The notes under the pieces were generated by a model. That model was not told where the DNA came from. It did no database searches and saw only the letters and a program-made list of their open reading frames with translations. This document shows positions 17,927 through 26,950 of a stretch of 64,000 nt of DNA, piece after piece. Source of the DNA: Ramlibacter pinisoli (GTDB lineage: Bacteria > Pseudomonadota > Gammaproteobacteria > Burkholderiales > Burkholderiaceae_C); the NCBI RefSeq assembly GCF_009758015.1, contig NZ_WSEL01000009.1, positions 1,289,501 through 1,353,500 on the forward strand. The letters run 5' to 3'. How positions within the stretch are numbered: position 1 is the stretch's first letter; every line of letters starts with the position of its first letter. Made by a program: the position numbers and the translations under genes.

Positions 17927-18784
17927 CTAGCGGTCGAAGCCGTAGAGGGCTGCCGGGTTGTCGACCAGCAGGCGGTGGCGGGCGGCGGCGTCCGGCAAGC
18001 AGCCGAGCAGCGTTTGCAGGACCTCCTGGTTGTCGACCGCCCGGAAGGGTTCGAGCGTTCCGGGGGTGCGGCCCGAACCGCCGGAGCCGCCGGTGTGCGG
18101 CCAATCGGATCCCCAGAGGACCCGATCCGGGCCGGCGCCGTAGAACGTGCGCGCCAGGTCTTGCACGGGCTGCCCCGGCCACAGCCGGTACGGCGCAGAC
18201 AACTTGACGTACAGGGGAGCGTTGCGCATCGCGGCCAGTAAGCGACCGAGCGCGACGTCGCTGTCCGGTTCGGGTGCCAGCCCGCCCGCGTAGTGGTCGA
18301 GGACGACGGGCTTCTCGAGGCGCTGCATGTCGTCCAGCAGGCACGTGACCACGTCCAGGCACGCATGAACCTGCAGCGACCAGCCCGGCATCTTCAGGAC
18401 CCGGCGCGCGCCGGCCAACTGCTGCTTCGCAGCGCCCATCCCCCGTCCCTGGACGTGCAGGTTCAGCCGGATGCCGCGCACGCCCGCTTCATGCAGGTCC
18501 CAGAGCTCCAGGTCGCTCACCGTCGCGGGGTCCACCACGGCGATACCGCGGGCCCGGCCCAATCCCAGCTGATGCAGGGCAGCCAGCAGGCAGCTGTTGT
18601 CCGTGCCGTAGACGCTGGGCTGGACCAGGACGGTCCGGGCCATCCCCATCCGTGCATGCAGCGCCTGCAAGTCCTCGACGGTGGCCGCCGCGGGCGTGTA
18701 GGCCCGCTGGGCGGCATACGGGAAGCGCGCGGGATCGAACACGTGCACGTGGCAATCGCAGGCGGCGGGGGCGGCGGATCTCAT
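17927..18784 (-). CDS. Amidohydrolase-2 family, dicarboxylate-lactonase-like
   Basis: The 285-residue TIM-barrel protein has the metal-binding start CDCHVHVFDP, the strand motif VVLDHYAGGL and the C-terminal Asp in WGSDWPH. These resemble LigI, the 2-pyrone-4,6-dicarboxylate lactonase, which opens a lactone ring without a strongly bound metal. It is the first gene of a seven-gene minus-strand operon. Lactone hydrolysis would then feed the aldehyde dehydrogenase and dehydrogenase steps downstream. The exact substrate is unknown. Confidence 0.8.
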   Translation of the reverse strand: MRSAAPAACDCHVHVFDPARFPYAAQRAYTPAAATVEDLQALHARMGMARTVLVQPSVYGTDNSCLLAALHQLGLGRARGIAVVDPATVSDLELWDLHEAGVRGIRLNLHVQGRGMGAAKQQLAGARRVLKMPGWSLQVHACLDVVTCLLDDMQRLEKPVVLDHYAGGLAPEPDSDVALGRLLAAMRNAPLYVKLSAPYRLWPGQPVQDLARTFYGAGPDRVLWGSDWPHTGGSGGSGRTPGTLEPFRAVDNQEVLQTLLGCLPDAAARHRLLVDNPAALYGFDR

Positions 18785-19026
18785 GTGGTTTGGTCTTTTG
18801 AGATTTCATAGTACCACCACGAGATGCGTTTCCGAGGCTTTATCCACAGAGCGAACTGCGGTATCCATGGTTTTTTGGCTGTCCGAAGAGCTCCCGCGGC
18901 AGGCGACAGGACTGGAGGGGAAAGAGGCCGAAGGCAGCCTCTCCGCTGGGCCCGCGCCTGGGCGGCTGGCGTGAACGTGCGCGCTCGAAGTCACGCGCCA
19001 CCCGTGCCAGGGGGCGCGGAAGTCGA
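18785..19026. other. Intergenic region, likely promoter of the lactonase-like operon
   Basis: No convincing gene. The first 110 bases next to the amidohydrolase start are clearly more AT-rich than the surroundings (for example TCTTTTGAGATTTCATAG and GGTTTTTTGG), as expected for the promoter of the 12001-18784 operon. The rest is GC-rich and holds nothing I can name. Confidence 0.4.
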
Positions 19027-20265
19027 TCAGTGCGCCTCGCCCTGCCGCTCCAGCAAGCCGCGCGCAGCCTGCCTCACCTCCGGCGACGAGAACCGGAAGG
19101 CCGCGCGATCCAGGACATAGTGGATGAAGCTGGTCGCGAACCCCAGCGCGAGCAGCGCCGGAACCAGCGGCGAGGCCCGCAGCCACAGGGCGGCTTCGCC
19201 GAAGAGGCGATCGGCGACCACGTAGTCATCGCCCACCGCCTCCACCTCCAGCAGCGGCAACAGCAGGGCAGAGAGCGCGGCGAGCACGAGCAGGACGGAC
19301 CAGCCGTGCCGGTTCACGGGCGCCAGCCAGCGCTGCCAGTGCGCGCCGGTCTCCTGGGCGCCGCCGGAAGCCGCCAGGGAGGTGAGGCCCATGGCCGCGC
19401 TCCAGTGCTGCACGCTCCAGAGCACGAGGAACAGGAAGGGATGGAGGAAGCCGAGCAGGACCATCGTGGCGACGCTGACGACGTAGGCCACGCGCGGCAC
19501 CGACGGCTGCGGTGAACGCAGTTCGACGGCCAGCATCAGCGCGGTGAGGGTCAGGACGAGGACCAGGCTGCCCGTGGCCAGGGCTTGCACCACCGTCTGC
19601 GACAGCGCCTCGCCGAGCAGCGGATCGATCCAGCGATCCTGGAACGCGATCGATCCCGCGAGGGCATTGGCCAGGACGACAAAGCCGCCGCCCACGACCA
19701 GCGCGAACCAGCGGTCCAGCCGTCGCGTGGTGGCATCCGAGGGGCGACCCGCGCGGCCGCGGTAAAGGCTGAGCAGGCCGACATGCTGCGCGGCGAAATG
19801 GTGGCTCACCAGCAGGTAGTCGAGGACGGCGAGGCAGACCACGCGCTGCTCCAGCGGCACCGGCAGCACGCTGTCGGGTGCGAGCAGGACCCCGAAACAC
19901 GCGAGTGCGATCGCCAGCGGCAAGGCGACGAAGCGCCGGCGCTGGGACCTGAGCAGGGGGCGGTAGCCCGGCGTGGTGTAGGCCAGCCAGGCGGACGAGA
20001 TCCGGTGGCCGAACCACAGGGGCACGGCGAGGACGAAGAACAGCCAGTCCAGGGGACTGTTGCGGGCGTCGCCGTAGGCGCGCTCCAGCAGCAGGACCAG
20101 GGGTGCCAGCCACAGTGCGTTCAGCACCCAGACGAGGTCCCAGGTGGGACTCCTGATCCACCGCGCACGGGCAATCGACGCAGGCGCAGCAACGGCGCCC
20201 GCCGGATGGGCGGACCGGGCGGGGGCCCCGAACTGGGCGGAAGCAAGACGATCCATGTGCCGCAT
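19027..20265 (-). CDS. Hypothetical polytopic membrane protein
   Basis: I do not recognise a named family. The 412-residue product has about ten hydrophobic segments, starting with LVWVLNALWLAPLVLLLERA, and conserved-looking histidines in LVSHHFAAQHVGLLSLYRG and SVQHWSAAMG, which could bind a cofactor or metal. The first 30 residues are Ala/Pro-rich. An alternative ATG at 20256 would shorten it by three residues; neither has a strong ribosome binding site. It stands alone, divergent from the TPR gene. Confidence 0.7.
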   Translation of the reverse strand: MRHMDRLASAQFGAPARSAHPAGAVAAPASIARARWIRSPTWDLVWVLNALWLAPLVLLLERAYGDARNSPLDWLFFVLAVPLWFGHRISSAWLAYTTPGYRPLLRSQRRRFVALPLAIALACFGVLLAPDSVLPVPLEQRVVCLAVLDYLLVSHHFAAQHVGLLSLYRGRAGRPSDATTRRLDRWFALVVGGGFVVLANALAGSIAFQDRWIDPLLGEALSQTVVQALATGSLVLVLTLTALMLAVELRSPQPSVPRVAYVVSVATMVLLGFLHPFLFLVLWSVQHWSAAMGLTSLAASGGAQETGAHWQRWLAPVNRHGWSVLLVLAALSALLLPLLEVEAVGDDYVVADRLFGEAALWLRASPLVPALLALGFATSFIHYVLDRAAFRFSSPEVRQAARGLLERQGEAH

Positions 20266-20498
20266 CTCTCGGCCTCGCGCAATGGCGCTGGTTCATTGTC
20301 CTGCTGCTGCTGGCCGGCGCCAGTGGACCTTGGGCTCACAGGGGACGCGCCCGCCGCAGCCGGCCCCTCCCTGTTCCGGCCCCAGCCATGTCTCCAGCCC
20401 CCGCCCCGGCGCGGATACACGAGCGATACGCAGCAAGCGGTGCCTGACATGGCGCGGCGACATCGCTGCGGCAGATTGGCAGGCGAAAGGAGAACACC

Positions 20499-21887
20499 GT
20501 GACGCACCCGCTCTCCCCTTCCCTGCAGCAAGGCTTGCCTGGGCGCGCCATCGGGCGACTGCCTTCCGGCGCGACCAGCCGACCTGCTGGCACCTCGTCG
20601 GCAGGCGATCGCTTCCAGGCCGCGCTGGCCATGCTCCACACCGGCCATGGCGATGCCATGGCGGCAGCGGATGCACTGGTGCAGGACCACCCGTCGTTCG
20701 CCGGCGGCCACTGCCTGCGCTGGGCATTGCTCGTGATGGCGGCGCGGGACGGTGCGATGGCCGACCTCGCCCGGGCGTTGCGCGCCGGCCGGACGGTGCG
20801 CAATGCCGATGCGCGGGCCCGGCGCCACTTCGACGCCGCCGCCGCGTGGCTGGCCCGGGACCTTCGCGGTGCGCTGGACGCCTATGGCGCCATCGTCGCG
20901 GACCACCCCGACGACACCCTCGCGCTGCGCGTCGCACAGTTCGGCGATCTCCAGTGGGGCCGGACCGAATCCCTGCGCAGCCGGGTCGCGGCGGTGCTGC
21001 CGCACTGGAACCCCGACATGCCCGGCTACGGTCACGTGCTCGGCATGTACGCCTTCGGCCTGGCCGAGATGGGGGACGCGGTGCGCGCCGAACAGGTGGG
21101 CCGGTCCGCACTGGCTTGCACGCCCGGCAACGCGGCGGCCATCCACGCCGTGGCGCATGCGTTCGAGATGCAGGGCCGGGCCGCCGACGGCATCGCGTGG
21201 CTCAAGCAGACCGCCGCGCAGTGGACCGTGAGCAGCTATGCCATCCACCTGTGGTGGCACCTGGCGCTGTTCCACCTCGACCTCGGCGACGTGGGCATGG
21301 CGCTCTCCATCCTGGATGGGCGCATCCGCGCCAACCCCGATGCCGACGCCGCGACCCTGGTCGATGCCTCCTCCCTGCTCTGGCGCCTGCAACTGCTGGG
21401 GATCGACACGGCAGGCCGCTGGCAGACCGTTGCGGACGCCTGGACGGCACGGCCGCTCGACGGCCTGAGGCCGTTCAACGATACGCACGCCATGCTCGCG
21501 TTCGTGGGAGCGCACCGGCCCGGCAGCGCTGCCACGCTCATGACCCAGCTGCGGGCCAGCGCGACGCGCACGCGCGACCTGGGTCGGGCCGTGTACCAGG
21601 CGGCCCTGCCCGTGTGCGCGGCGCTCATCCGCTTCGGCCGGGGCGACTACAACGGCGCGGCCGACCGGCTGTTGAGGCATCGCCGCCTCACCGAGCGCTG
21701 CGGAGGCAGCCACGCGCAGTGCGACCTGCTGCACCTGACCCTGCTCGAATCGGCGCTGCGCAGCGGCCAGGCCGACCTGTCGCGGGAGCTGTCCAGGGAG
21801 CGCGTGCACCTGCGCCCCCACAGCCGCCTGAACGCGCAGCTGGTCACGCGCGCACGCGGCGTGGCGCAGTCACTCCTGGCGGCCTGA
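20499..21887 (+). CDS. Tetratricopeptide protein, TTC38 family
   Basis: The 462-residue protein is alpha-helical and carries the TTC38 landmarks PGYGHVLGMYAFGLAEMG, AAIHAVAHAFEMQGRAADGI and IHLWWHLALFHLDLGD. The start is GTG 20499, preceded by AAAGGAGAA. TTC38 proteins are widespread and uncharacterised; the histidine-rich helices hint at a metal or ligand site, which is an inference. No signal peptide is seen, so it is probably cytoplasmic. Confidence 0.82.
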   Translation: MTHPLSPSLQQGLPGRAIGRLPSGATSRPAGTSSAGDRFQAALAMLHTGHGDAMAAADALVQDHPSFAGGHCLRWALLVMAARDGAMADLARALRAGRTVRNADARARRHFDAAAAWLARDLRGALDAYGAIVADHPDDTLALRVAQFGDLQWGRTESLRSRVAAVLPHWNPDMPGYGHVLGMYAFGLAEMGDAVRAEQVGRSALACTPGNAAAIHAVAHAFEMQGRAADGIAWLKQTAAQWTVSSYAIHLWWHLALFHLDLGDVGMALSILDGRIRANPDADAATLVDASSLLWRLQLLGIDTAGRWQTVADAWTARPLDGLRPFNDTHAMLAFVGAHRPGSAATLMTQLRASATRTRDLGRAVYQAALPVCAALIRFGRGDYNGAADRLLRHRRLTERCGGSHAQCDLLHLTLLESALRSGQADLSRELSRERVHLRPHSRLNAQLVTRARGVAQSLLAA

Positions 21888-21899
21888 AGGGGTGATGGG

Positions 21900-22397
21900 T
21901 CAGGGCTTGGCGGCGAAGCGCTTCTCGAACCAGTCGTCCAGCATCGCCTTTTCGTAGCGGAACGGGTCCGTCCCCGAATAGCGCTGGCCCGTCCACAGGT
22001 AGTTCATGTCGGAGACCTGCTCTTGGCCCGTGGCCACGACCTGGCCTGCGCGGCTCAGCGTGTAGCGCACCCCCATGCGCGGCCACGTGATGTCGCGCAC
22101 GACGCGCACGCTACCGCGGAAGCGGAACGGCTCGTACCGGCCCGCCAGGTCGACGTCGCCCACCTCGACCGCCAGCGATTCATCGGCCGCCAGATGGCGC
22201 CGGCCCAGGCGCTGCAGGTGGCGCTCGAGTTCGCGCTGCACCTCGGCACGGCTCTTCTGGGTCGCGTAAGGGGTGATCGAGCTCCCATCCGTGGACTTCT
22301 CGGGCTCGAAGAAGGTGACGGAGACCTCGCCGGCATGCGCCAGCACACCTGCCATCAGCAGGCCCAGGCCGACCAGGACGATTCGCTCGGTGCGCAT
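21900..22397 (-). CDS. DUF3016 exported protein
   Basis: The 165-residue protein has a clean signal peptide ending at VLAHAGE, then SVTFFEPEKSTD, which is the typical start of DUF3016 proteins. A DPFRYEKAMLDDWF end is also typical. The function is unknown. AAGGAGA lies six bases before ATG 22397. It is convergent with the TPR gene, with 12 bases between the stops. Confidence 0.75.
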   Translation of the reverse strand: MRTERIVLVGLGLLMAGVLAHAGEVSVTFFEPEKSTDGSSITPYATQKSRAEVQRELERHLQRLGRRHLAADESLAVEVGDVDLAGRYEPFRFRGSVRVVRDITWPRMGVRYTLSRAGQVVATGQEQVSDMNYLWTGQRYSGTDPFRYEKAMLDDWFEKRFAAKP

Positions 22398-22572
22398 AGG
22401 GCTCTCCTTGCGGATCGTCTTCGACCCCGGAGAAGGTTGCGCAGTTCCATCCCGCAGCAGCGGTTCCCCCCTCGCTGCACGCCAAGGTCGAGCTGGCGTG
22501 GTGCTCGCGACCCGCGGCCATCGCATGGACTTGCCGTCCGTCCGAAGATGGGCGTGCCTTCAGGAGGTCACC

Positions 22573-23034
22573 ATGAACCGCGCCATGCAATGGACCACCG
22601 GGCTGCTGGCCATCACGGCCGCGCTGTCCGCCCATCCGGCCGAGACACCGGCCGGACCGGCGCCGCCGGCGCGCGTGGATCTGCAGGGCATCGCGCCCCA
22701 TGCCACCCGCCTGGGCCACGCGGACCTGGTGTTCCGCCCCGAGGGAACGGATGTGGTGGTCTGGATCGCGCCGGTCAACGGATTGACGCGGCCCCAACAC
22801 CTCTACACCTACGTCCACCAGGGCTCGTGTGCCAACCTCGGCCAGCGCGCGTCGGAGCCTCCGCGCCGCGTGCTGGGCTATCGCGAGACGGCCGGCCTCT
22901 GGACCGTGCGCAACACGATCAACCTCAACGCCGACACGTTGAAGACAAGCCCGCATGCGCTGACCGTGTGGTCCAGCCCTCCGGACGGAAACCTGATGCT
23001 CTACTGCGGCGACCTGCATCTCGGCGTTGTCTGA
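22573..23034 (+). CDS. Hypothetical exported protein
   Basis: I do not recognise this 153-residue protein. A signal peptide (to about LSAHPAE) precedes one compact domain with the segment LYTYVHQGSCANLGQR and a second cysteine in LMLYCGDLHLG, which probably form a disulfide in the periplasm. The HQGSC stretch recalls copper-zinc dismutase-like folds, but metal ligands are not complete. CAGGAGGTCACC gives a strong start at ATG 22573, although the frame is open further upstream. Confidence 0.65.
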   Translation: MNRAMQWTTGLLAITAALSAHPAETPAGPAPPARVDLQGIAPHATRLGHADLVFRPEGTDVVVWIAPVNGLTRPQHLYTYVHQGSCANLGQRASEPPRRVLGYRETAGLWTVRNTINLNADTLKTSPHALTVWSSPPDGNLMLYCGDLHLGVV

Positions 23035-23092
23035 CGCGGCCGCTGGCCGGGCGGGTGCAAGAATGCCCCTCATCCATCTGCGGGAGATTCCC

Positions 23093-23338
23093 ATGAAGAC
23101 GCTCGTTGCTCTGGGGCTGGTCACGTTCGCGTTCGCGTCGCAGGCGGCCGATTCCGCCTGCATGACCGCCGCCAAGGAGAAGAAGCTGGCCGGCGCCGCC
23201 CAGAAATCCTTCGTCACCAAGTGCGAGGCCGACGCGAAAGCGAAGTGCGAGATCGCAGCGGACGAGAAGAAGCTGGCCGGCGCCGCCAAGACCAGCAACG
23301 TGAAGAAGTGCGTCCAGGAGAGCGCACCCGCCTCCTGA
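23093..23338 (+). CDS. psiF: PsiF repeat protein
   Basis: The 81-residue protein is a signal peptide (to ASQAAD) followed by two copies of a short repeat: CMTAAKEKKLAGAAQ and CEIAADEKKLAGAAK, each ended by a KC pair. This is the PsiF repeat of the phosphate-starvation-induced periplasmic protein, whose job is unknown. GGGAGA precedes ATG 23093. It lies 58 bases after the preceding exported protein and is convergent with phaC. Confidence 0.85.
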   Translation: MKTLVALGLVTFAFASQAADSACMTAAKEKKLAGAAQKSFVTKCEADAKAKCEIAADEKKLAGAAKTSNVKKCVQESAPAS

Positions 23339-23362
23339 CGGCCGGGCTGGCCGCCCGTTGCC

Positions 23363-25066
23363 TCAGTCGGCGCGCACCTTCACGTAGCGGCCCGGCGCGG
23401 GCTCGATCGGCTGGAAGGTGGCATTGCCCAGCTTCTTGCGCGCCGGGACCATCTTGCCCGCCTGCGGCTTGAGCCATTTCGCCCAGTGGGTCCACCAGCT
23501 GCCCGGCGTCGACTCGGCGCTGGCCAGCCACTCGTCGGCGTCCGCGCCCTGCTTGCCACCGGCCCAGTAGCTGCGCTTGTTCTTCGATGCCGGGTTGATG
23601 ACGCCGGCGATGTGGCCGCTGGCGCCCAGCACGAACTCGGTCTTGCCCCCGGTCAGCCCGGTGGTGCGGTAGGCCGAGCGCCAGGGCACGATGTGGTCTT
23701 CCTGCGTGGCCAGGATGTAGGTCGGCACGTCGACCTGGCCGAGGTCGACCGGCTCCCCGCAGATCGACAGGCGGCCCGGCACGCGCAGGTTGTTTTCCAG
23801 GTACATGTTGCGCAGGTACCAGGCGTACATCGGCCCGGGCAGGTTGGTCCCGTCGGCGTTCCAGTACAGCAGGTCGAAGGCCGCCGGCGTCTTGCCCTTG
23901 AGGTAATTGTTGACGACGTAGGGCCAGATGAGGTCGTTGGCGCGCAATGCCTGGAACACGAACCCCAGCTCGGCGCCGCGGTAGATGCCGCCCTGGCCCA
24001 GCGTCAGCTCACGCTGCAGCACGCCGGCTTCGTCGACGAAGACGCCGAGGTCACCGGGCTCCTCGAAGTCGAGCATGGTGGTCAGCAGGGTCAGGCTGGC
24101 CACGCTCTCGTCGCCGCGGGCGCGCAGCAGGGCGAGGGTCGAAGACAGCAGGGTTCCGCCCACGCACCAGCCCAGCGTGTTGACCTGGTCTGCCTTGCTG
24201 ACCTTGTGCGCCACCTCGATGGCCTTCATCACGCCGCTTTCGACGTAGTCGTCCCAGGTCACGTGGCCGAGGCTCGCGTCGGGATTGCACCAGGACACCA
24301 GGAACACCGTCATGCCCTGTTCGCAGGCGTGGCGCACGAACGAGTTCTCCGGCTGCAGGTCGAGGATGTAGAACTTGTTGATGCAGGGCGGCACGATCAG
24401 CAGCGGGCGCGACGCGACCTTGTCGGTCAGGGGCGCGTACTGGATCACCTGCATCAGCTCGTTCTCGAAGATCACCGAGCCCCCGGAGGTGGCCACGTTG
24501 GTGCCGACCTCGAAGGCGCTCTCGTCGGTGATGGAGATGCGTCCGCGGCGCAGGTCCTCCATCAGGTTGGACAGGCCGGCCTGCATGCTCTCGCCCTTGG
24601 ACTCCAGCGCGCCGAAGAGGGCGTCCGGGTTCGTGGTGGCGAAGTTCGCCGGGCTCAGGGCGTCGGCGATCTGGCGCGAGAAGAATCGCAGCTTGTGCTT
24701 CTCGCGCGGCTGCGCGTCGGCGGCCTCGACCACGCCATCCAGCAGCTGGGAATTCAGCAGGTAGTTCTGCTTGAGCAGGTTGAACCAGGGGTTCTTGCTC
24801 CACAGCTCGCCATGGAAGCGCCGGTCGCCGCGCTCGGCGTCGACCACGGTCGGCACCTCATTGCCGGCGCCGGCCGCCAGCGAGCGGGTCCACAGCGTGG
24901 CCTGCCGCTCCCAGTAAGTGCCCGAGACGCGCGCGAGTTCCACCGCCGTCTCCTGCGTGGGCGGCTTGGCAGCCGACCACAGACCCGTGTAGGCCTGGAC
25001 CATGGCCCGCCCGGACTTGAAGAAGCCCTGCACGTACTCGTCGGGCGCATTGAAGAGGTTGTTCAT
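23363..25066 (-). CDS. phaC: Class I poly(R)-hydroxyalkanoate synthase
   Basis: The 567-residue protein has the synthase lipase-like box GWCVGGTL with the catalytic Cys at residue 301. The Asp (QEDHIVPW) and His (ASGHIAGVINP) of the triad lie in the C-terminal third. Its size and single subunit are those of class I synthases, which polymerise short-chain (R)-3-hydroxyacyl-CoA on the granule surface. It follows a MaoC hydratase gene by 18 bases, and that enzyme could provide the (R)-monomer from fatty-acid oxidation. No phaA, phaB or phasin gene is adjacent. Confidence 0.93.
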   Translation of the reverse strand: MNNLFNAPDEYVQGFFKSGRAMVQAYTGLWSAAKPPTQETAVELARVSGTYWERQATLWTRSLAAGAGNEVPTVVDAERGDRRFHGELWSKNPWFNLLKQNYLLNSQLLDGVVEAADAQPREKHKLRFFSRQIADALSPANFATTNPDALFGALESKGESMQAGLSNLMEDLRRGRISITDESAFEVGTNVATSGGSVIFENELMQVIQYAPLTDKVASRPLLIVPPCINKFYILDLQPENSFVRHACEQGMTVFLVSWCNPDASLGHVTWDDYVESGVMKAIEVAHKVSKADQVNTLGWCVGGTLLSSTLALLRARGDESVASLTLLTTMLDFEEPGDLGVFVDEAGVLQRELTLGQGGIYRGAELGFVFQALRANDLIWPYVVNNYLKGKTPAAFDLLYWNADGTNLPGPMYAWYLRNMYLENNLRVPGRLSICGEPVDLGQVDVPTYILATQEDHIVPWRSAYRTTGLTGGKTEFVLGASGHIAGVINPASKNKRSYWAGGKQGADADEWLASAESTPGSWWTHWAKWLKPQAGKMVPARKKLGNATFQPIEPAPGRYVKVRAD

Positions 25067-25084
25067 CTCGAAGGTCCTTCTCGA

Positions 25085-25552
25085 TCAGGCCATCAGCATG
25101 GCGAGAGACTCGGCGACCATGACGGGCCGGTCAAGATCGCCCTCGCAATAGGCGGTGTTGCGGCAACGGACCAGCATGCGGCCGGGTCCCTTGGCCTGGA
25201 CCTCGGCGAGTTCGACGCGCATCACCACCGACGAGCCGGCCGGCACCGGTGCCAGGAACCGCACCTTGTCGAGGCCGTAGTTCAGGATCTGCGCCGCATC
25301 CTGCGGAAAGACGCCGACGTCGTACTGCGCCTTCGTGGTCAACGACAGCAGCAGCAGGCCGTGGGCGATGGTGTGGCCGATGGGACTCTTGGCGGCACGC
25401 TCCTCATCCACGTGGATCCACTGGTCGTCGCCGCTGCATTCGGCAAACAGGTTGATGCGCGACTGGGTGACGCGCATGGCACGAGAGAGTCCGAAATCCC
25501 GGCCGGCGTGGGCAGGCAGCGTGGCGAAGGAGTAGTCGAGGGGCGTGGTCAT
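25085..25552 (-). CDS. MaoC-type (R)-enoyl-CoA hydratase
   Basis: The 155-residue hotdog-fold protein has the hydratase-2 motif FAECSGDDQWIHVDEERA with the Asp/His pair, followed by SPIGHTIAHGLLLLSL. This size and motif fit PhaJ-like or NodN-like hydratases that make (R)-3-hydroxyacyl-CoA. It is directly upstream of phaC in the same operon, supporting a role in feeding polymer synthesis. No good Shine-Dalgarno is visible before ATG 25552. Confidence 0.85.
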   Translation of the reverse strand: MTTPLDYSFATLPAHAGRDFGLSRAMRVTQSRINLFAECSGDDQWIHVDEERAAKSPIGHTIAHGLLLLSLTTKAQYDVGVFPQDAAQILNYGLDKVRFLAPVPAGSSVVMRVELAEVQAKGPGRMLVRCRNTAYCEGDLDRPVMVAESLAMLMA

Positions 25553-25584
25553 GAAGGGATTGTTCTAGGTGACAACCCTTAGGA

Positions 25585-25604
25585 CCCCCTCCTCGGCGAG
25601 GGGG
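25585..25604. other. Strong hairpin upstream of the hydratase-phaC operon
   Basis: CCCCCTC (25585-25591) and GAGGGGG (25598-25604) form a perfect seven-base stem with a six-base loop. No T-run follows on either strand, so it does not look like a rho-independent terminator. It sits 33 bases before the hydratase start, where it could lie in the mRNA leader or between the operon and the LysR gene end. Confidence 0.35.
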
Positions 25605-25751
25605 GAGCTAGCTCGGCAGCGGTGCTGGAGCTCGACGGTTCGGGCAGTTCATCGGGTGCAACAAAAGGCTAGCGAGCACAGCTTGCGCTACCTTGTGCGG
25701 GGCAGGGCATTGCGACGCGAGTTGCACCGGCGGACACGGGACGCTCCTTCG

Positions 25752-26729
25752 TCAGGGCGACTGCAGGCCTGCCCGACCGCCCTTCGCCCCCGCCTCCGCG
25801 ACCTCCCCCGAATCCCCGCGCCAGCGCAGATCCGCCGGAATCCGCTCCAGCAAAAAATCCACCAGCGTCCTCACACGCGTCGACTGGTAGCGCCGCTCCG
25901 CGTAGACGAGCGAGACCGGCCAGCCCTCGGTCGCCCAGGGTTCCAGCAGCGGCTGCAGGCGGCCGTCGTGGAGTGCGTCCCAGGCCATGATGCGGGGCAC
26001 GTAGACGATGCCGACGCCGTCGATCGCGGCTTCCAGCAACGCCTGGGCGTTGTTGAAGTTCAGGTGGGCGCTGGGCGTGTGCTGTGTGTGGGCACCGCTG
26101 TACTCCCAGTCGCGGTAGCGCAGCGTGCGGGGCTGGAAGTACCCCAGGCAGTCGTGCCGCGCCAGGTCGTCGGGCTCGGCGGGGGTGCCGCGGCGCTGCA
26201 GGTACGCGGGGGACGCGACGGTGACGAATCGCATGCAGCCCAACGGCCGTGCCACCAGCGTGCTGTCGGGCAACTGGCCGAAGCGGATCGAGACGTCGAA
26301 CGGTTCCTGCTGCAGGTCGACGTCGCGCTCGCTCAGGTCCATGTCGATGGCGAGCGTGGGCCACTTGCGGGCGAATTCGGTCAGCAGCGGGACGACCACG
26401 CAGCGGCCGAACCCGAGCGTGGAATGCAGGCGCAGCCGGCCCGACACCTCGCCCACCCGGCGCGAGAGCTGGGCCTCGGTGCTCTCCATTTCGGCCAGCA
26501 CCCGGCGGCACGTCTCCAGCAACAGCTCGCCTTCCTCGGTCAGCCGCACGTGGCGCGTGGTGCGCACGATCAGGCGGACGCCCAGCTTGTCCTCCAGGCG
26601 GGCGATCGCCTTGCTGGCGGCCGACGGCGTGATGCCCAGCCGGGCGGCGGCCCGGGTGAAGCTGCGCGTCTCCGCGACGCGGGCGAACACGCCCATCAGG
26701 TGCAGCGAATCGAGGATCATTGCTGACAT
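25752..26729 (-). CDS. LysR-family transcriptional regulator
   Basis: The 325-residue protein has the LysR winged helix at its N-terminus (FTRAAARLGITPSAASKAIA) and the two-lobed effector domain after it. The start is either ATG 26729 or ATG 26720; neither has a clear ribosome binding site. It is divergent from the hydratase/Bug/CoA-transferase operon starting at 26951 and most likely controls it. The C-terminal 20 residues (DSGEVAEAGAKGGRAGLQSP) extend past the usual LysR end. Confidence 0.88.
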   Translation of the reverse strand: MSAMILDSLHLMGVFARVAETRSFTRAAARLGITPSAASKAIARLEDKLGVRLIVRTTRHVRLTEEGELLLETCRRVLAEMESTEAQLSRRVGEVSGRLRLHSTLGFGRCVVVPLLTEFARKWPTLAIDMDLSERDVDLQQEPFDVSIRFGQLPDSTLVARPLGCMRFVTVASPAYLQRRGTPAEPDDLARHDCLGYFQPRTLRYRDWEYSGAHTQHTPSAHLNFNNAQALLEAAIDGVGIVYVPRIMAWDALHDGRLQPLLEPWATEGWPVSLVYAERRYQSTRVRTLVDFLLERIPADLRWRGDSGEVAEAGAKGGRAGLQSP

Positions 26730-26950
26730 TTCTATCACAATGGTTCTGCCGGCAAATGGGTTGATGCCGCTCCCCGGCGGCACCACCATCGCCCCGTGCA
26801 CCACGCACCGCTGCTGGCTTTGGCCCCTCCCCCGCTGCGCCGCCTCGCCGGCGTCGAGACGATGGTGCGGGTGCCGCCGGCGCACCGGATTGCTGACTGG
26901 AATTTCGCGAGTGTCCGGCTGCGGGACGGCGACGACGGGAAGGCCTGCGC
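26730..26950. other. Divergent promoter region, with a possible short leader ORF
   Basis: This 221-base gap separates the LysR gene from the CoA-ester operon. On the plus strand a frame from GTG 26796 to TGA 26952-26954 could encode 52 residues, and its stop overlaps the next ATG as ATGA. The frame also stays open further upstream and has no ribosome binding site, so I do not call it a gene. LysR-operator motifs are not obvious by eye. Confidence 0.3.

Noticed and set aside
18783..18974. 63-residue plus-strand frame after the amidohydrolase start
   Set aside because: It runs through the AT-rich promoter region with no ribosome binding site or motif.
25585..25604. Rho-independent terminator
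   Set aside because: A strong stem is present but no T-run follows on either strand.
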